From the NCBI GenBank assembly GCA_009617715.1, contig VTFK01000016.1, positions 62,001 through 126,000 of the forward strand: 64,000 nt of DNA. Reading direction: 5' to 3'. This document shows positions 11,012-23,177 of this stretch, piece after piece. Under the pieces are notes generated by a model. That model ran no database searches and was not told the DNA's origin. It was given only the letters and a program-made list of their open reading frames with translations. A program made the position numbers and the translations under genes. The number at the start of each line of letters is the position of its first letter. The stretch's first letter is position 1. Source of the stretch: Plectrocnemia conspersa. Its lineage: Eukaryota > Arthropoda > Insecta > Trichoptera > Polycentropodidae.

Positions 11012-11580
11012 TATAACGAGTTGACAGTATTTTTTGTTCTATGGATTGCGACCAACGCAATGATATTAGATATACAACACGATAAAACTGGGGCGAAGAT
11101 CGAAAATATAAAATATGAATTAAATTAGTATAAACGATATTCTCGAATAAATTAAATATATGGTAGTAAAAAAATGCCTTGCGTGGAATTAGAACTGAGC
11201 CATCGATATGTATTTTCAAACTTTCCCTCAGTTCAATGGTTCGAAAAGTGTATTCATCCATAGTTCCGAGAGCCATAAAGTCGCGTCAATAAAGTTGGTA
11301 GCGGCATTCATGACTTATGTCGCATTCTCTATGCGATTCAATTTTTACAACCACGTGTCGAACGCGAATGTATCATGTCGAAAGTGCAAAAGTCTTAGGA
11401 GCCATTTAAATTTACCACCCTGCCCCGTTCATAAATAAAACATGCACAGATAAGTGAAGGGTAGCGGCACGCTTAAAGTTTTACACGAATGCATGGCTTC
11501 GAAATAAATCAAAGACCTTTTACGGTTCCCTAAAAGCGATAGGTTCTTCTTTGGACGTGTTCGATCTATTGACGTAATAC
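11012..11580 (+). other. Possible 3' UTR and GC-richer island
   Basis: The sequence after the candidate stop is moderately GC-rich from about 11190 to 11570 and holds AATAAA at 11288-11293 and 11434-11439. It also has GCCATAAA and CCACGTG motifs. It could be the 3' UTR of the candidate exon or an independent non-coding element. Confidence 0.3.
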
Positions 11581-11643
11581 AAACGTTATACTTAAGCAGT
11601 TTTAATATTGTTTGCTAACGAATTCAGCCTCTGTTTCTACCCA

Positions 11644-11700
11644 TATAACATAACATCTATTTGATCACTTATTTTATTGAGTGATCAAGTATATGTTATA
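11644..11700. repeat. Hairpin
   Basis: TATAACATA...TTGATCACT pairs with AGTGATCAA...TATGTTATA with a small asymmetric bulge. It is a short inverted repeat of unknown origin. Confidence 0.6.
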
Positions 11701-12163
11701 AATTATTAGTTATATTAGAAAGTTAAACGTAATACAAAGAGAACAAGTAATAAAAAATACTTATTATATGATTTTAACTAATTTAATTTTCAAGCAATTT
11801 ATTAAGATGCTTATTAATATATAAAGCATCAACTAAGTTTTGTTCTATATGCTCAGGAAACAGGAGCTCAGGTGTGTAATGTGCGCTAGCGACGTGAAAG
11901 TCAAAGGTTTAATTCTTAATACTATTTAATATGCTTGGAAGTATTAAAATTTATTATTAAAAAACATAAATTTTCTCCTTAAGGGTGTCTTATACATTAT
12001 ATTTTGCGCTACTTATAATGTTTTTTAGCGAAATGTAAAATTAAATTAAGTCACTAATTGCTGTGTGAGTGAGACGTGCTAGATAAACGAATCACATTAA
12101 ATCCAAGAAATCCAAGAAATTATGCGATGCAAGGTTACAAGATTTTTTGTTGTTGTAATCTAA

Positions 12164-12212
12164 CACTTTACCGACCGGCAGTTTCACTACCAGACTTACG
12201 CTAAATACCGGC

Positions 12213-12246
<34 letters not shown>

Positions 12247-12515
12247 AATTTTCAAGCATTCGCAAAACTTCGCGAATTTTACCTTTTCATTTAAATTTAT
12301 GTATCTTTTGATACGGTCCGAATATTTCGTTGAATTTTTCTAGACATGTTATAAATGTATCAAATGAAAATTCATACATTTATTTAGTCATCTCTAAAAA
12401 AAAAAAAGCAAATAAAACACTAAACATATATTTTTTTAATTTGACATGGAAACGAAAAAACATAACAGGACGTCTGCAATTGGGACGCCAATTGGCGTAA
12501 GCGGTAGGTAAAGTG
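12164..12515. mobile_element. piggyBac-type MITE with TTAA target
   Basis: Inverted termini CACTTTACCGACCGG (12164-12178) and, reversed, CACTTTACCTACCGC (12515-12501) match at 13 of 15 positions. The right end abuts TTAA (12516-12519) and the left CTAA (12160-12163), a one-base change from TTAA. This is the target duplication of piggyBac elements. The 352-bp interior has no coding frame and carries a 30-base T run at 12215-12244. Confidence 0.65.
12215..12244. repeat. Poly(T) run inside MITE
   Basis: Thirty consecutive T lie within the TTAA-flanked MITE. Confidence 0.95.
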
Positions 12516-12674
12516 TTAAAGAGTGTCTTATATTAGAGCAATTATTCGCTATCTGTTTAACGCCACGTCAATTGATCGCATAAACAATTTATAGGCTATA
12601 AATTATCGCTAGCATATTATTGTCTGAAATATCACAATTTGCATGTTATGCATGAGTCATGTATTCGTCTAGAC

Positions 12675-12700
12675 CAGTGGTGGCAAACCTTGAGCACGCG
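12675..12700 (+). mobile_element. hAT-like terminal sequence
   Basis: CAGTGGTGGCAAACCTT resembles the CAGTGGTT(C/G)TCAAAC-type inverted terminus common in hAT transposons. No partner end was found. It lies next to the 3' break of the mariner relic. Confidence 0.35.
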
Positions 12701-12789
12701 TGCAAGAAATGACACGTACAACAGTTGTTATTTAATGCTCTTAAAGGCAATACAGAAATAACTAAAAAACTAAATATTTTTTTGAAAAT

Positions 12790-13066
12790 GAGATGATACG
12801 TTATTGTTTTTGTACTATACTCAAAGAAGTAAAAATGTGCCTCACCAGATAATAAAATTTTCTTTGAAAAATTAGCATCATCTAAGTGCTGCTCTAACAC
12901 CTAATCTGTGTAAATTAGTCGCTGGCTTTAGTTCTTGTATTATATGAATTTTATACGGGTGTAGGTGTAAGTCCAGATACAAAATATGCCAAAGGGAGCC
13001 ATAAGATAAACCAAAAAGCTGCGAATGCTGACGAATCGATAATTCTGGGTCTCTAGCCTTACTATC
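12790..13066 (-). pseudogene. Tc1/mariner-type transposase fragment
   Basis: Minus-strand translation gives a helix-turn-helix/linker portion DPELSIRQHSQLFGLSYGSL, WHILYLDLHLHPYKI and IIQELKP. After a frameshift it continues as LEQHLDDANFSKKILLSGEAHF. This is the insect Tc1/mariner (IS630-like) arrangement, where the last motif is normally FSDEAHF with the first catalytic Asp. Here the Asp is Gly. Homology ends near 12790, so the second and third catalytic residues are gone. It is a related but separate copy from the plus-strand relic at 23.2 kb. Confidence 0.8.
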
Positions 13067-13487
13067 TTAAAGCAGAAATATTTTTAGTTCTCTATCTCTA
13101 ACGTTCCCATTCTCATACGTTGCAAATTATCCTTATTAGGACAATAAAATAATCATAATCTTTCGATACACATTTATTTCTGCAGTATAATAATTATTAA
13201 GTGATCCAATTCAAAATGTGTTGTTAAAAACCAACATTTGACACTTTAAACGTGCATGATTATTGACAGCCATCTGATTTACAGTGCTGCCAAAACAGAA
13301 AACTTGAATTGAAGCATTATATATAACTATAAAAAACCTGCCATTTCAATTTCGCAGTTTGATACTAAAATGTGGTAATTTATATACAGTAATCTATTTG
13401 TCTAAAAAGCCAAATTTTTAAAAGAAGACAAAATAAATGTATTATTTTAAAGTGGTTAAGTAAATCTGTAAAATTAGCATATACATA

Positions 13488-13535
13488 CATATAAGAATAG
13501 ATTACATACAAACGTATGTGATCTATTCTTATATG
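13488..13535. repeat. Long hairpin, 22-bp arms
   Basis: CATATAAGAATAGATTACATAC (13488-13509, written here as two motifs: CATATAAGAATAG and ATTACATAC) pairs with 13514-13535 with one mismatch around a 4-nt loop. The arms extend outward imperfectly. It has no miRNA-like conservation that I can judge. Confidence 0.7.
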
Positions 13536-13959
13536 TATACACGTAATTAAATAAATTTATATATGTCTAAGTTAAATGAAACAGAATTATCACAGTTGAA
13601 AAAAATCTTTTATTTTTAGCCCAACAACTCAAAATGAATTTTCGCCTTCCTAAAAAATCCCCTAGCTCTTTCGGTCCTGCGCAAAGATTCTCAATAACAA
13701 GAAGTTCTAAAACTGACATAATTTACAACTTTTCTTGGGATATAGATACTTGCTATTTTAACTTAATTGGTGGATCAGATATTATTTAGAAACACTTTTT
13801 CAATACAAACATTTTTTTAAGACCTATAGCTACTATTAAATATTTAATATATACATATTTTTAATACTTATTTGTGTTAAATGATTTTGTAGAATTTCAA
13901 CCTAGATCACAGCACAACACTTTCATTTTCTAAGTAATTTCCTTGTTTAAATTTCTTGA

Positions 13960-14170
13960 ATCGACAGCGATACCCCAGGGGCCTACGCCCCCACCGAGTT
14001 AAGAGCGCGGATGGTGGAGCCACTTTTTGTTTAAGTAATTTTCTTTCAATTTGCGGGCTGTCGGTTGACGCAGAGGGATGAATTTTACATTACTAAATCC
14101 GAAAAGGATACACGGGATAGTTCGAGTGGTGGGTGAATAGAAAAAAGTGCTCGGGTTTTCTATACAACGA
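13960..14170. other. GC-richer non-repetitive island
   Basis: No sustained frame is present. It contains a CCCCAGGGGCC-type palindromic stretch (13974-13984) and ends with AGGGATGAATTTTACATTAC-like homeodomain-rich sequence. It is a candidate conserved non-coding element. Confidence 0.35.
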
Positions 14171-15129
14171 AAATGTATTCGAAGCCATTTACGTGAAATA
14201 TAATAAAAAATAAATCCTACCGAAACACTGAATATTTACATGGGATTAATAATATCATACATTTATATTCATATTTAAAAAGTATTTTTTTATTATAAAA
14301 ACTAGAAGAATAATTAAGAATTTTTAATGGAATAATAAATTAAAAATACACAATTTAAATTTATAAATGTTATACAACATAATCAAAACTTGACTGAGAC
14401 AAGCTTTAAAAAGTGACATATAAATGGCGTAGTAGAGGGCTGATTTTTTTTGTACCGAAAACTATGGTTAGCGTTCTTTAACAAGTATGACATGTCTATT
14501 AGCTTAGTTATAATAACAAATCGAATAAGTTGTGTAAAATGAACAAATTAAAAAATCGTGCACTAATTATAGCTTTGATTTTAAATGAAATTACTGTTTT
14601 TTATAAATTAAGAAAAATATGTTTTCTTGTCTAAAATGCGTGATTCTAATCGATTGCAGAATTTTCTTATAGTTCTTTACATTTTTTAAATAAAAATATT
14701 TTTTTTAATAATATAATAAATACATATATAAAGCAAACTGACTATTTAGGTTAACTGAATTAAACAGCTAAAAGATATGATATCAGCAAATAAAGAAAAT
14801 ATTTGGTAGAATTTTCTAATACAAGTAAATAAAAATTGAATAGTATTAGACTTATAAAATATAAACATTATTAATTTTAATAATTATTTTATGCACGCTC
14901 TTTATAAAAATTTGTTACTTACTTATAAAAATGTGTATTTTTTATTTATTTAAAAAATGGTTCAAACGTCCTAACTGAGTTTGGCTGTAATTTTTACGAT
15001 AACTAGTATTCTGGCCAAAAAATAAAATATAAATATAGCATATAAAATCACATAATATATGGTTATATATTCTCTTTGCTAATTCATAATAGTGATAATA
15101 TATTATTTAAAAATACTTAAAAAATCACA
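14171..15129. other. AT-rich DNA, nothing recognised
   Basis: No domain, RNA gene or repeat structure was identified. Confidence 0.55.
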
Positions 15130-15410
15130 TCATGCACAAGAAACGTCGATCGAATGCGACGCATCAACAGAGCAATTTGCATATAGAGTCACCAGAACAC
15201 ATTATATATTATACCTATGTACATTGATTCTCAACATACTACGTACTGCGAACATTTGCATTGTTGAGCACATCGCGTTTATTGCAGACTTTGCGATAAC
15301 ATGTTTGCGCAAATCCCGTCGGCATCAAGAACGCTTACGAAGTCTAAACTATGACAAAGAACCCTTTAGAAAAACGCTTCTTTGTTTCCCTGGAGATGCA
15401 CTAATTAATT
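15130..15410. other. GC-richer non-repetitive island
   Basis: Overlaps a 122-codon plus frame (15092-15460) and a minus frame. Neither shows a domain, and the plus frame starts and ends in AT-rich tracts, so I do not call a gene. Motifs include ATTTGCATATA (octamer/POU-like) near 15176. Confidence 0.35.
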
Positions 15411-16012
15411 CGTTGAGCTTAGAATTCTGCTGTGTATATGTATGTATATATATACAATAGCATTTTAATTTAAAAAAGTGGAGAAAAAGTTTAATAATTA
15501 AAACATGTAAATATAATAGAAAATATGAATAGCTCGTGTGAAATGAGCGTTCTCGAGCATTGACATTCTGACCATAATAGGCAAGAATATAGGACTTGAT
15601 AGAAATTCTATGGGGCGCTCTAAAGCTAGCAGCCAAAATTTGTGAGCATTAAAAAATTGCCGACACCGCTCCTTAGCAACTTAAAAATATGCTTCATCAG
15701 AAATACGCTACAAATATTTATGACATAAATTGAGTTGCTGTTTAAACATGCCAGTATAAGAATGCTTATGCTTGCGATTACATAAACTGGCAAAGAAATA
15801 AGCAGAACTAATTTTGTTAATGATAATCTTTTCTTGTCGATTCATTCTACATAACGAAAACAAATTTTTAACTTTTTGACCTGACTTTTTTGTTTATAAT
15901 ATAATATAATATTTTTTGGTAATGTGTTAGGTTCTGATTAAGATGCAATTAACCTGCCTGTTATAAAATATATGTAAAAAAAATTGATATTTAATTAAGA
16001 TAAAAGTAATGC

Positions 16013-16557
16013 TGTTATATAACGGGCGGAGCTCAAGACTCCGTCAGGGCGGGCGTTTGGGCGCTCTGCCGTCGGTTTTGGCAGGTACTGGGGCTGCGTC
16101 TCTCGGTGGTGGGTGGAAAATCACCTGAATTTTACCGGCTGTCCATGGACATACAAGCGCAAGTCGACCACACGCTGGAGCTCGCCACCCATAGTGTGGG
16201 AGAGTGAAGTTAAAATCCAAACCCTTGAGGGGAAGTGATCGCTCGGGCTGGCCGTCTGAGGTAGCGCGTGAGGCACTACTGATGACGAACAAAGCACAGC
16301 AGAGTAACGCAAGCACGATCCGAGGGCCAAGACTGCGACTGAGGCAACATATACACCCCTCGAAGATCGAGATGGTGTTGTTATTAGGATGATACCGCAA
16401 TGCATGCAAAAGTATAACTGAGCGCTCGGGAGAAATACTAATGCAAATCCAGTAAAATATTTAACACTACGCGGGATCCCGCTCATCTAGCTGGTTGCCC
16501 GCCCATAAGGGTCGGACTCGAACGGCCCTAGTACTGATGCGCACGCAATGGATAACA
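16013..16557. mobile_element. GC-rich insert of unknown class, possible solo LTR
   Basis: An abrupt GC-rich block is bounded by TGTTAT (16013-16018) and ATAACA (16552-16557), the inverted TG...CA ends expected of an LTR such as BEL/Pao. Flanking five-base duplications do not match. Two overlapping minus frames of 121 codons (16044-16409 and 16121-16486) fill it. One has a hydrophobic IVLALLCCALFVISSA segment, but neither matches a family I know. GATAACATGT (16551-16560) also forms a 10-bp inverted pair with 16648-16657, so the boundary may lie further right. Confidence 0.35.
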
Positions 16558-16659
16558 TGTGGCTATACTTCTGTCCGAGAACATCGTCGGCCACTTAAGC
16601 AGATAGGGATCCACTTGACTTAAGAAACTGCTGCTTAAATCGGTTAGACATGTTATCTT

Positions 16660-17464
16660 AGATAATAAAATTTTAGCCTAACTGCGTAAATTTTGTAACT
16701 CAAAGGTATTTATATATTTTTTACATCTTTAAAGTCTTTAGGTAAGTTTGCCCTGATGTAGTATTGTTATTGCTCTCAAATTTTCAGAAAAATAAATTTA
16801 TAATCTATTAAATAAATATATTCAAAATTCAATACCAAAAATCTAACAAAGTTATATATTATAATCTCTTTTATAAAGTGTTAAAAGCTGAATATAAATT
16901 CATCGTATCGTTTTTCATATGATAAAAATATATAGATTTTTTCATTATTTAAAAAATACCAGTGTATCTTTGTATTTATATCAGATATTATATTAGATAA
17001 TGATGAACAAATACTACTATAAAATGTATAGATATATATAAAATTTATTAAAAACATATTTTATTATTGTTGTAATAGCACAAAGACGTTTATTATTTTT
17101 TGCGCTTATATTCTGATATATTTCTAGAATTAAATTGATATACATTTCAATTTTATTATTACCTTATTATATGCTTAAAAAATATTTTATATTAGGGACG
17201 TAGGTACTAGCTATTTTTATTTTGTCAGTGCTAGGCGTGGGTTAGCAATCTCTCAAATTTATTTATCATATACGTACATGAAAAAATATAATTATATGTA
17301 TATAATGTAAACGAATAAAAAAATAATAAATACGTATTCATTCAAATTAACTCAAGTGCTCTAATATCCCACATTTTAATACAGCATAGAGACTTCTTTA
17401 CTTTATTATTATTACTATAAAGATTTTTCCCGACGTTGATTTCTTAGCGCAATTTTTTTAATTA
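16660..17464. other. AT-rich DNA, nothing recognised
   Basis: No supported feature was found. Confidence 0.55.
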
Positions 17465-17840
17465 AATTCATGTTACTTTAGCCCGTCTGGGGTAGGATTT
17501 TGAACTGTCACAGGCGAAAATTTCTCCTTTTGAAGAGACCATACTTGGAAATATCGTTGTCGTGCACACGTTCTGGGTAGATACGTAAGGGTCCAGGTGG
17601 AAATAAACTCATTAAACGAAACCCTCAATTTTGACAGGAGGTCGTTACGCGCCAAACGCCTCCGAGTAACAAAAGACAATTTGGGTAAATTATTCAAGAC
17701 CGTCTCAAACTTTGCCCACTTCGCGAGACTTTGGCACGAAGGCTAATTGGCCGAAACCTGGGCGTCGATAAATTTTCCGAATCAAACGTCGGCCCAAGCC
17801 TCACACGCTCGTCAAGTCTTTGTAACTTGGTTTTTAACAA
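17465..17840. other. GC-richer non-repetitive island
   Basis: Non-repetitive with sharp edges against AT-rich flanks. The 74-codon minus frame 17473-17697 shows no domain. It holds GTCGTTACGCGCCAAACGCC and CGTCGATAAATTTTCC stretches. It is a candidate regulatory element. Confidence 0.35.
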
Positions 17841-19899
17841 AACTGTCTTGTATTTTGAATAATTGTACTAACACATTTTGTCCAATTTACGTTAATATTT
17901 AGTTAATATATGAGTGAAATCTAATAGCTTGGGATTTTTCTAACTAGTGGGATTATTGAAAAAAACGCATATAAATTACAAAAAAACATATAAAAAAATG
18001 TGAAAGTCAGATAGCAGCAAGTTCTACAAAAAAATTTACTAACGTATTAAAGGATTATTTAAATAAGAAATTTTGGAGCTGCAGCTGCATACAAAAAATG
18101 CTATAAATTGTTTGGTGTACGAATAAATAAAGAAAACTTTAAAGGCCACTCACAAGTCATAATTTATTCATGCCTGAAAGATTTTACTCTCTCAATAAAC
18201 ATTAAGATAGATTGATATACTTTAAACACACAAACATTGTTTTGGTGCATGAAATCAGAGTTTGGAAAGTATCGAATGACAGATCGTGATGCCTCTCAAT
18301 ATCTTAAGATTAAATTACATATATATTTCTATGGAAGTTTAATAAATAATAAATATCTGAAGCAAGCAAAAACTATTCATATTCTCTTAGATACAAATAT
18401 TTCAGAATTAAGAGTATATATTATTTCCCGGTTAGAGTTAAAAATATAGTTTTTTTAATAAAAATATTAAGCTTTTATGGAAAATATATATTTAACTTTT
18501 GTCAAGTTTTGCTTAACTAACAGCATAATTTTTGTACTACCCGTATCATAATCACTAAACTTTTGCCATGTATTAAAACCGCGATGAAATATCTCGTTGC
18601 GTGAAAATAAATAAAAGTCGGATATACTGATTCTGAAAATGCCAAAAACAAGATTTGACATAGGTTATAAATAAGTAAATTGTCGGACCTCGGTAACTCA
18701 GATGATCTGACTTGATTTTTTCTGAATTATTTAAGCAATCATAAATAATTTGAGGCCTAATGTCAAGAATATATTTCACCCTTTTGGGAAATCCTCAAAG
18801 GTCCATCATAGATCTAACTATTTATCTATCTACTATTCTCGTTATTTATTGATGACATCAATAGGATAATTTCAGGTATGCCCATGATTTAAATTTCTTT
18901 AGATGCATTTGATTTTTTAGTTTTTCACAAAAGACCTCAAATTTTCCGAGCAACTAGATTTTGTTATACACGTAAACTACGTTTCCGAAAAATTTTCAAA
19001 AATGTCCATGAGTATGAAAATTTCTATGAAACTTAGTTTCCAGCAATTTTAAATCTTGATCTATAATTCAACACCCATGAATAACAAAATACTTTATTTT
19101 AACCTAAAAAAATAGAAAGTAAATTATTAATAACAAACACCCAAACTTTAAAAAAAAATCGATTGTGCTTGAAGAAAAATATACTGACTAATAAAAAATA
19201 TGTCTTCGATACGCAATTTATTACACTTTTTGTGAATCGAAGTGACTTCTTAATCTAGTACATCTACAAGAATTAGGATATTATAAATGAAACATAAATT
19301 AGTTGATTCAGAAGATTATTTTACGGTGTAAAAACTATTTCTTAATACGGTTTCTTAAAATCAGTGTTGGAAAAAAACAGCATTATTAATCCAGAATTGG
19401 CAACTTAAATCTGTCCCTAAAGTTCTATAGACTAACCAACCTTTGCTGTAAAAGATTCATTTCTTTGCAACGCTTTGAAATGTGTCACTCGTCGCTGATT
19501 TTTACTCTACAATTGATCATATATTTTTTGACCAGATAACTTCCAAATTTTATAAAAGTATCTTTCAAGTAGCCATTATTGAAACTATTGACTAATCTAC
19601 ATGATTAACTTAATAATTTTATAACACTATTGTTGCATTCAGAAAGTCGTTATGTCACTAGCAAATATTTTCTAAGCGAACTTTTGCTTTTTTTAAATTC
19701 TAATCTATTCTGTAAGTATCGTCTTTTTATATTTTATTTGAATTCAAATATCAATGTAAAATACAAAAAAAAAATATCTTAAAATTGGCGACTTGACCAT
19801 AAAGATATGGATATCAATGGTTTTTCTTCAAAGCTCACTGACTTTACACAACATTTACTCGCAATTTTATATATAGAGAGAGATGGAGAGTCAAAATAA
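17841..19899. other. AT-rich DNA, nothing firm
   Basis: Small open frames at 18237-18449 and 18467-18779 have no domain. A CGGTAACTCAGATGATCTGA patch near 18690 looks like a tRNA A-box but has no B-box at the right distance. Confidence 0.5.
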
Positions 19900-20260
19900 T
19901 ATTTTTGAGTACGTCCATACGTGTTGAAAGCGATTCCGGCGGCCATGAAAGAAACATAAATTTCATTTGTAGCAGATCACACGTCAGAGATTGGGACGGT
20001 GGGGGTACACGTCCCCAGCCGGCGCAGGGCAAACTTTTCAGCAACTGTTCACACTTCATTGATCGTAAAAAAGATACAAAAAAGTTGTTAGTTATCAAAC
20101 TTTGGTGGGTGTGTGTGTGTGCCACCGTTGCATTTTTCGCCGTGTGGCGCGAGAAATTTTTCATCGCGCAACATTTATTTATTTAGGGTCGCTCCCAGGG
20201 CGCGGCGTGAAAATGGCCTCGGCACGTAGTTACCACCACCACAACGTAAAATGAACAATT
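19900..20260. other. GC-richer non-repetitive island
   Basis: Contains a (GT)n stretch near 20110 and GC-rich blocks such as CCCCAGCCGGCGCAGGGC. Opposed short frames on both strands are not convincing genes. Confidence 0.35.
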
Positions 20261-20540
20261 TGCAAGTAGACAGGAAACTATATTTATATATATTATATAT
20301 ATGTTTGAACCTAATACGATAACATGTCTTTTTTATAATATCAAGTGAACGACAAGGATGTTTAACTACACAACGATATTTATTAAAAGCCGATAAGAAA
20401 CTTAAAGACAGACTTTACAATATAAATATTTAAATTAGAATAATAATTCTAAATATATATAAAAAAGTAATATTAAATAAATATCTTATGACTTTTAAAA
20501 TATTTTAGGCACAAAAAAAATATATAAATATCAATTGTAA

Positions 20541-20946
20541 TCTCAACATTTAACGCACTTTTTCACAGACAAGATAAGTCGCGAAATAATGATAGACAAA
20601 GAATATTAAAGACGCAGCCGCTTCCCTCTTCACGTTTATCTTGGTCTAATTTAACGTCCAGAATGTAAAGTTGTATTTGATTTTTAAAAAATTTGCAACA
20701 ATTTTTTTTTTCTTTTTTATGATTAATTATTATATAAATTATTTTTAAATAATAAATTTTTAAATAAATGGAAAAAAAAATTATAGCAGAATTTAAAAAA
20801 ATAAAATACCACTTATATCCTGGATGTTAAATTAAACTAAAATTGACGTGAAGAGGGAAGCGGCTGCGTCTTCAATATACTTTGTCTGTTATTCCTCGGT
20901 GACTTCTCTTGTCTGTATTTAGAAAAGTAAGTTAAAGGTTGAGGTT
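20541..20946. mobile_element. Foldback/MITE, roughly 400-bp near-complete palindrome
   Basis: The left half (TCTCAACATTTAACGC...) and the reversed right half (CCTCAACCTTTAACTT...) align along most of their length. This includes a perfect 26-bp block at 20609-20634 against 20847-20872 (core GCAGCCGCTTCCCTCTTCACG, within the block) and ACAGACAAGA/TCTTGTCTGT-type ends. The AT-rich centre also pairs imperfectly. There is no coding capacity. No clear target duplication was found, so the superfamily is unknown. Confidence 0.8.
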
Positions 20947-21059
20947 GCTAATAAAATTTATATATTTTTTTATTTCGGTTTTGGCAATGTGTAAATTTTA
21001 TACCACTTTACTTTTTTTTAGAGTATAACATAAATCCGAATATATTTATGTCATCTACA

Positions 21060-21680
21060 TATACTATTATGGGGCAATGATCTCTCGCAAGCTCCATACT
21101 CTCTACTTGAGCAACTTTTCTCAAGAAAACAAGACAATTTACCTTAACAAAGCCATCGTCTCCGTTCGACCCCCTCGTCCATGTAATCCGAAACATTTTT
21201 GCCGTTCCTGTGTAAATAATAAAGTTTTCACAGAGCCAAATCTGCGGAAACTTTCGAAGCATTCCTTAGCGAGTCGACGGACGATCCGGGGGCGATTTGT
21301 CACCGCCAAAGCGTGACCCTCGTTGTTTCTCCCGTAAATACTTTCCAGCGCTTCCCAAACTCCCTATTGGCGTGATGATCCGTCTGCATTTCGCGCGCGG
21401 CAATATTTCAAATTAAATCACCGCGGCACGGCTTTATGGCCCACGGGCACGGCACGAGCGTGTGTGGCGCTTTTTTCATGCCTATATCTACTATGTACTA
21501 CCTCTACCAAATGGAGGCTTTCGCAGGTCGTATGATTAAATAATCAATTCGTGAAACGAACGTCCGTGACGCATCACGCCAACGGCGGCCGCGTGACCCA
21601 CTTGGCAGCAAAATTTGCATTGTAAAAATCGGAAGAACGGCACGCGTCTATCACAAAATCGCGTTTCTGTACTTTGTGGA
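21060..21680. other. Longest GC-richer island
   Basis: About 600 bp of non-repetitive sequence with no long frame. Short frames at 21077-21316 and 21008-21262 oppose each other. Motifs include GGCTTTATGGCCC (TTTATGG, Caudal/Abd-B type), AAATTAAATCA and CGCGCGGCAATATTTC. It is a strong candidate for a conserved cis-regulatory module. Confidence 0.4.
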
Positions 21681-22499
21681 TACGTTTTAACATTACAATT
21701 CAACACACCATTGAGTAGGATATGTCAACTCTATCAGGTATTTTTATACAACTATTTAAAACACTGTCAGCGGGCTTTAGTAGACCAGCGACATGGTTTT
21801 GAATTACGGTTACTATCGATTTATAATAAAATATTTCGATACTAAAATCATAATCGCCTGAACTAATTTGATAAACTAATTTTGTTTTTTTAAACAGTCA
21901 CGAGTGTCAGTTTTTTCAGTTTTTATGGTTTAAAAATGTAAATTGGTGTTCGACATGCATATACCATACAAATAATTTTGCTAATTTTTTTATTCACTAT
22001 TTTAGTCTTTTGAGAGGCCTTTTAAAGAACATATATAGTAGCATGTCAGTAGTAATTAAAAAACTTAAGGATATATAATATCACAAAAAGACCATAAATA
22101 AAACTAACTATGTAAACTACCAAGTAGTTCGCGACGGTTAAATTATCAGTAGCTGTCGCTCGCGACAGTCCAGGTAGGAGGTTAGACCTAGAGTTAGTCC
22201 AAGCAGTCTTGATTGGGTAAGAATTGCAACTGCAATCTAATTTTTGGGGAAAAAATTGCCTGTGGCGCATTTAATTTTTTTATATAAATAATTTAATTTA
22301 ATTTAAAAAAATAATTTTATTTAAAAAAAAAAAGTAATATTTAAAATTCAAACGTCTCATTGTTATTGAAAAAAAAATCCTTTGCTATTTTTTTTTAAAA
22401 TTAAATAAATTGAGTTCTGGAATATATAGTCACCCTATAAAATTTATAATTCAAATAGAATAACAATTTTCTCGAAATACAATCATTTTTACGAAATGG

Positions 22500-22560
22500 T
22501 ACAATTAAGCGTAATGTACTACCAAAAGGAACGCGAGCCAAAAAAGGTTGGGAAACGCTG
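22500..22560 (-). mobile_element. hAT-like transposon end
   Basis: Read on the minus strand from 22560, CAGCGTTTCCCAACCTTTTT is the classic form of a hAT inverted terminus, with the element extending to lower coordinates. The matching left end was not found, so the element is truncated or decayed. Confidence 0.5.
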
Positions 22561-22608
22561 ATTTAAGGCATTGAAACACATTTAGTTGTATTAATTGTAT
22601 AAATACTG

Positions 22609-22640
22609 GGCTAGGTTATGTTACGTTAGGTCAGGTTGGG
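22609..22640 (+). repeat. Degenerate TTAGG-type stretch
   Basis: CTAGGTTATGTTACGTTAGG followed by TCAGGTTGGG is a run of imperfect AGGTT/TTAGG units, as found interstitially in many insect genomes. It is short and decayed. Confidence 0.45.
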
Positions 22641-23177
22641 GCAAATGAAAAAGACGCAACGAAAAAGTGCGTCGATAATCGCCTCAGAATAACGATAACG
22701 AAAAATGCTACCATGGCTATATCCGGAATTTTACCCATTGACCTGTTTGCCTTAAAGATGGAGGAAATATACAGTAGGTAAAGTTGAGAAGAAACCAGAA
22801 AGCTAAACATGATAAAGTGCCAACTGCGGGAAGACGCCTTATTTTAAAAAAGGTCGAATTTAATAATAATTAATTTTCCAAAAATAATAATTATATAAAA
22901 TATACATGTTACTAATTTCAAACCATTTTTATATTTACAATTAGTTATTAGCTTAATTTAATAAAAATCTAAATATACGAAAAAACGTTTGTGGTAATAT
23001 TTTGAGTTAAAAAGTAAAAATTCTTTTACAAATAAATATGCGACGCGAATAACGTTGTAAGTCTTACGTCAATAGTCAACTTTACAAATATTTTTACAAC
23101 TTTACAACTAAGTATGCATGGTGATGCTTACTCTTATTGATAATACACATCCATAGATATGTCGTACAGTGCACTCC

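Noticed and set aside
15092..15460. 122-codon plus frame
   Set aside because: No domain, AT-driven ends, and a competing minus frame; composition unlike a conserved gene.
18670..18740. tRNA A-box-like CGGTAACTCAGATGATCTGA
   Set aside because: No B-box at the required spacing and no cloverleaf.
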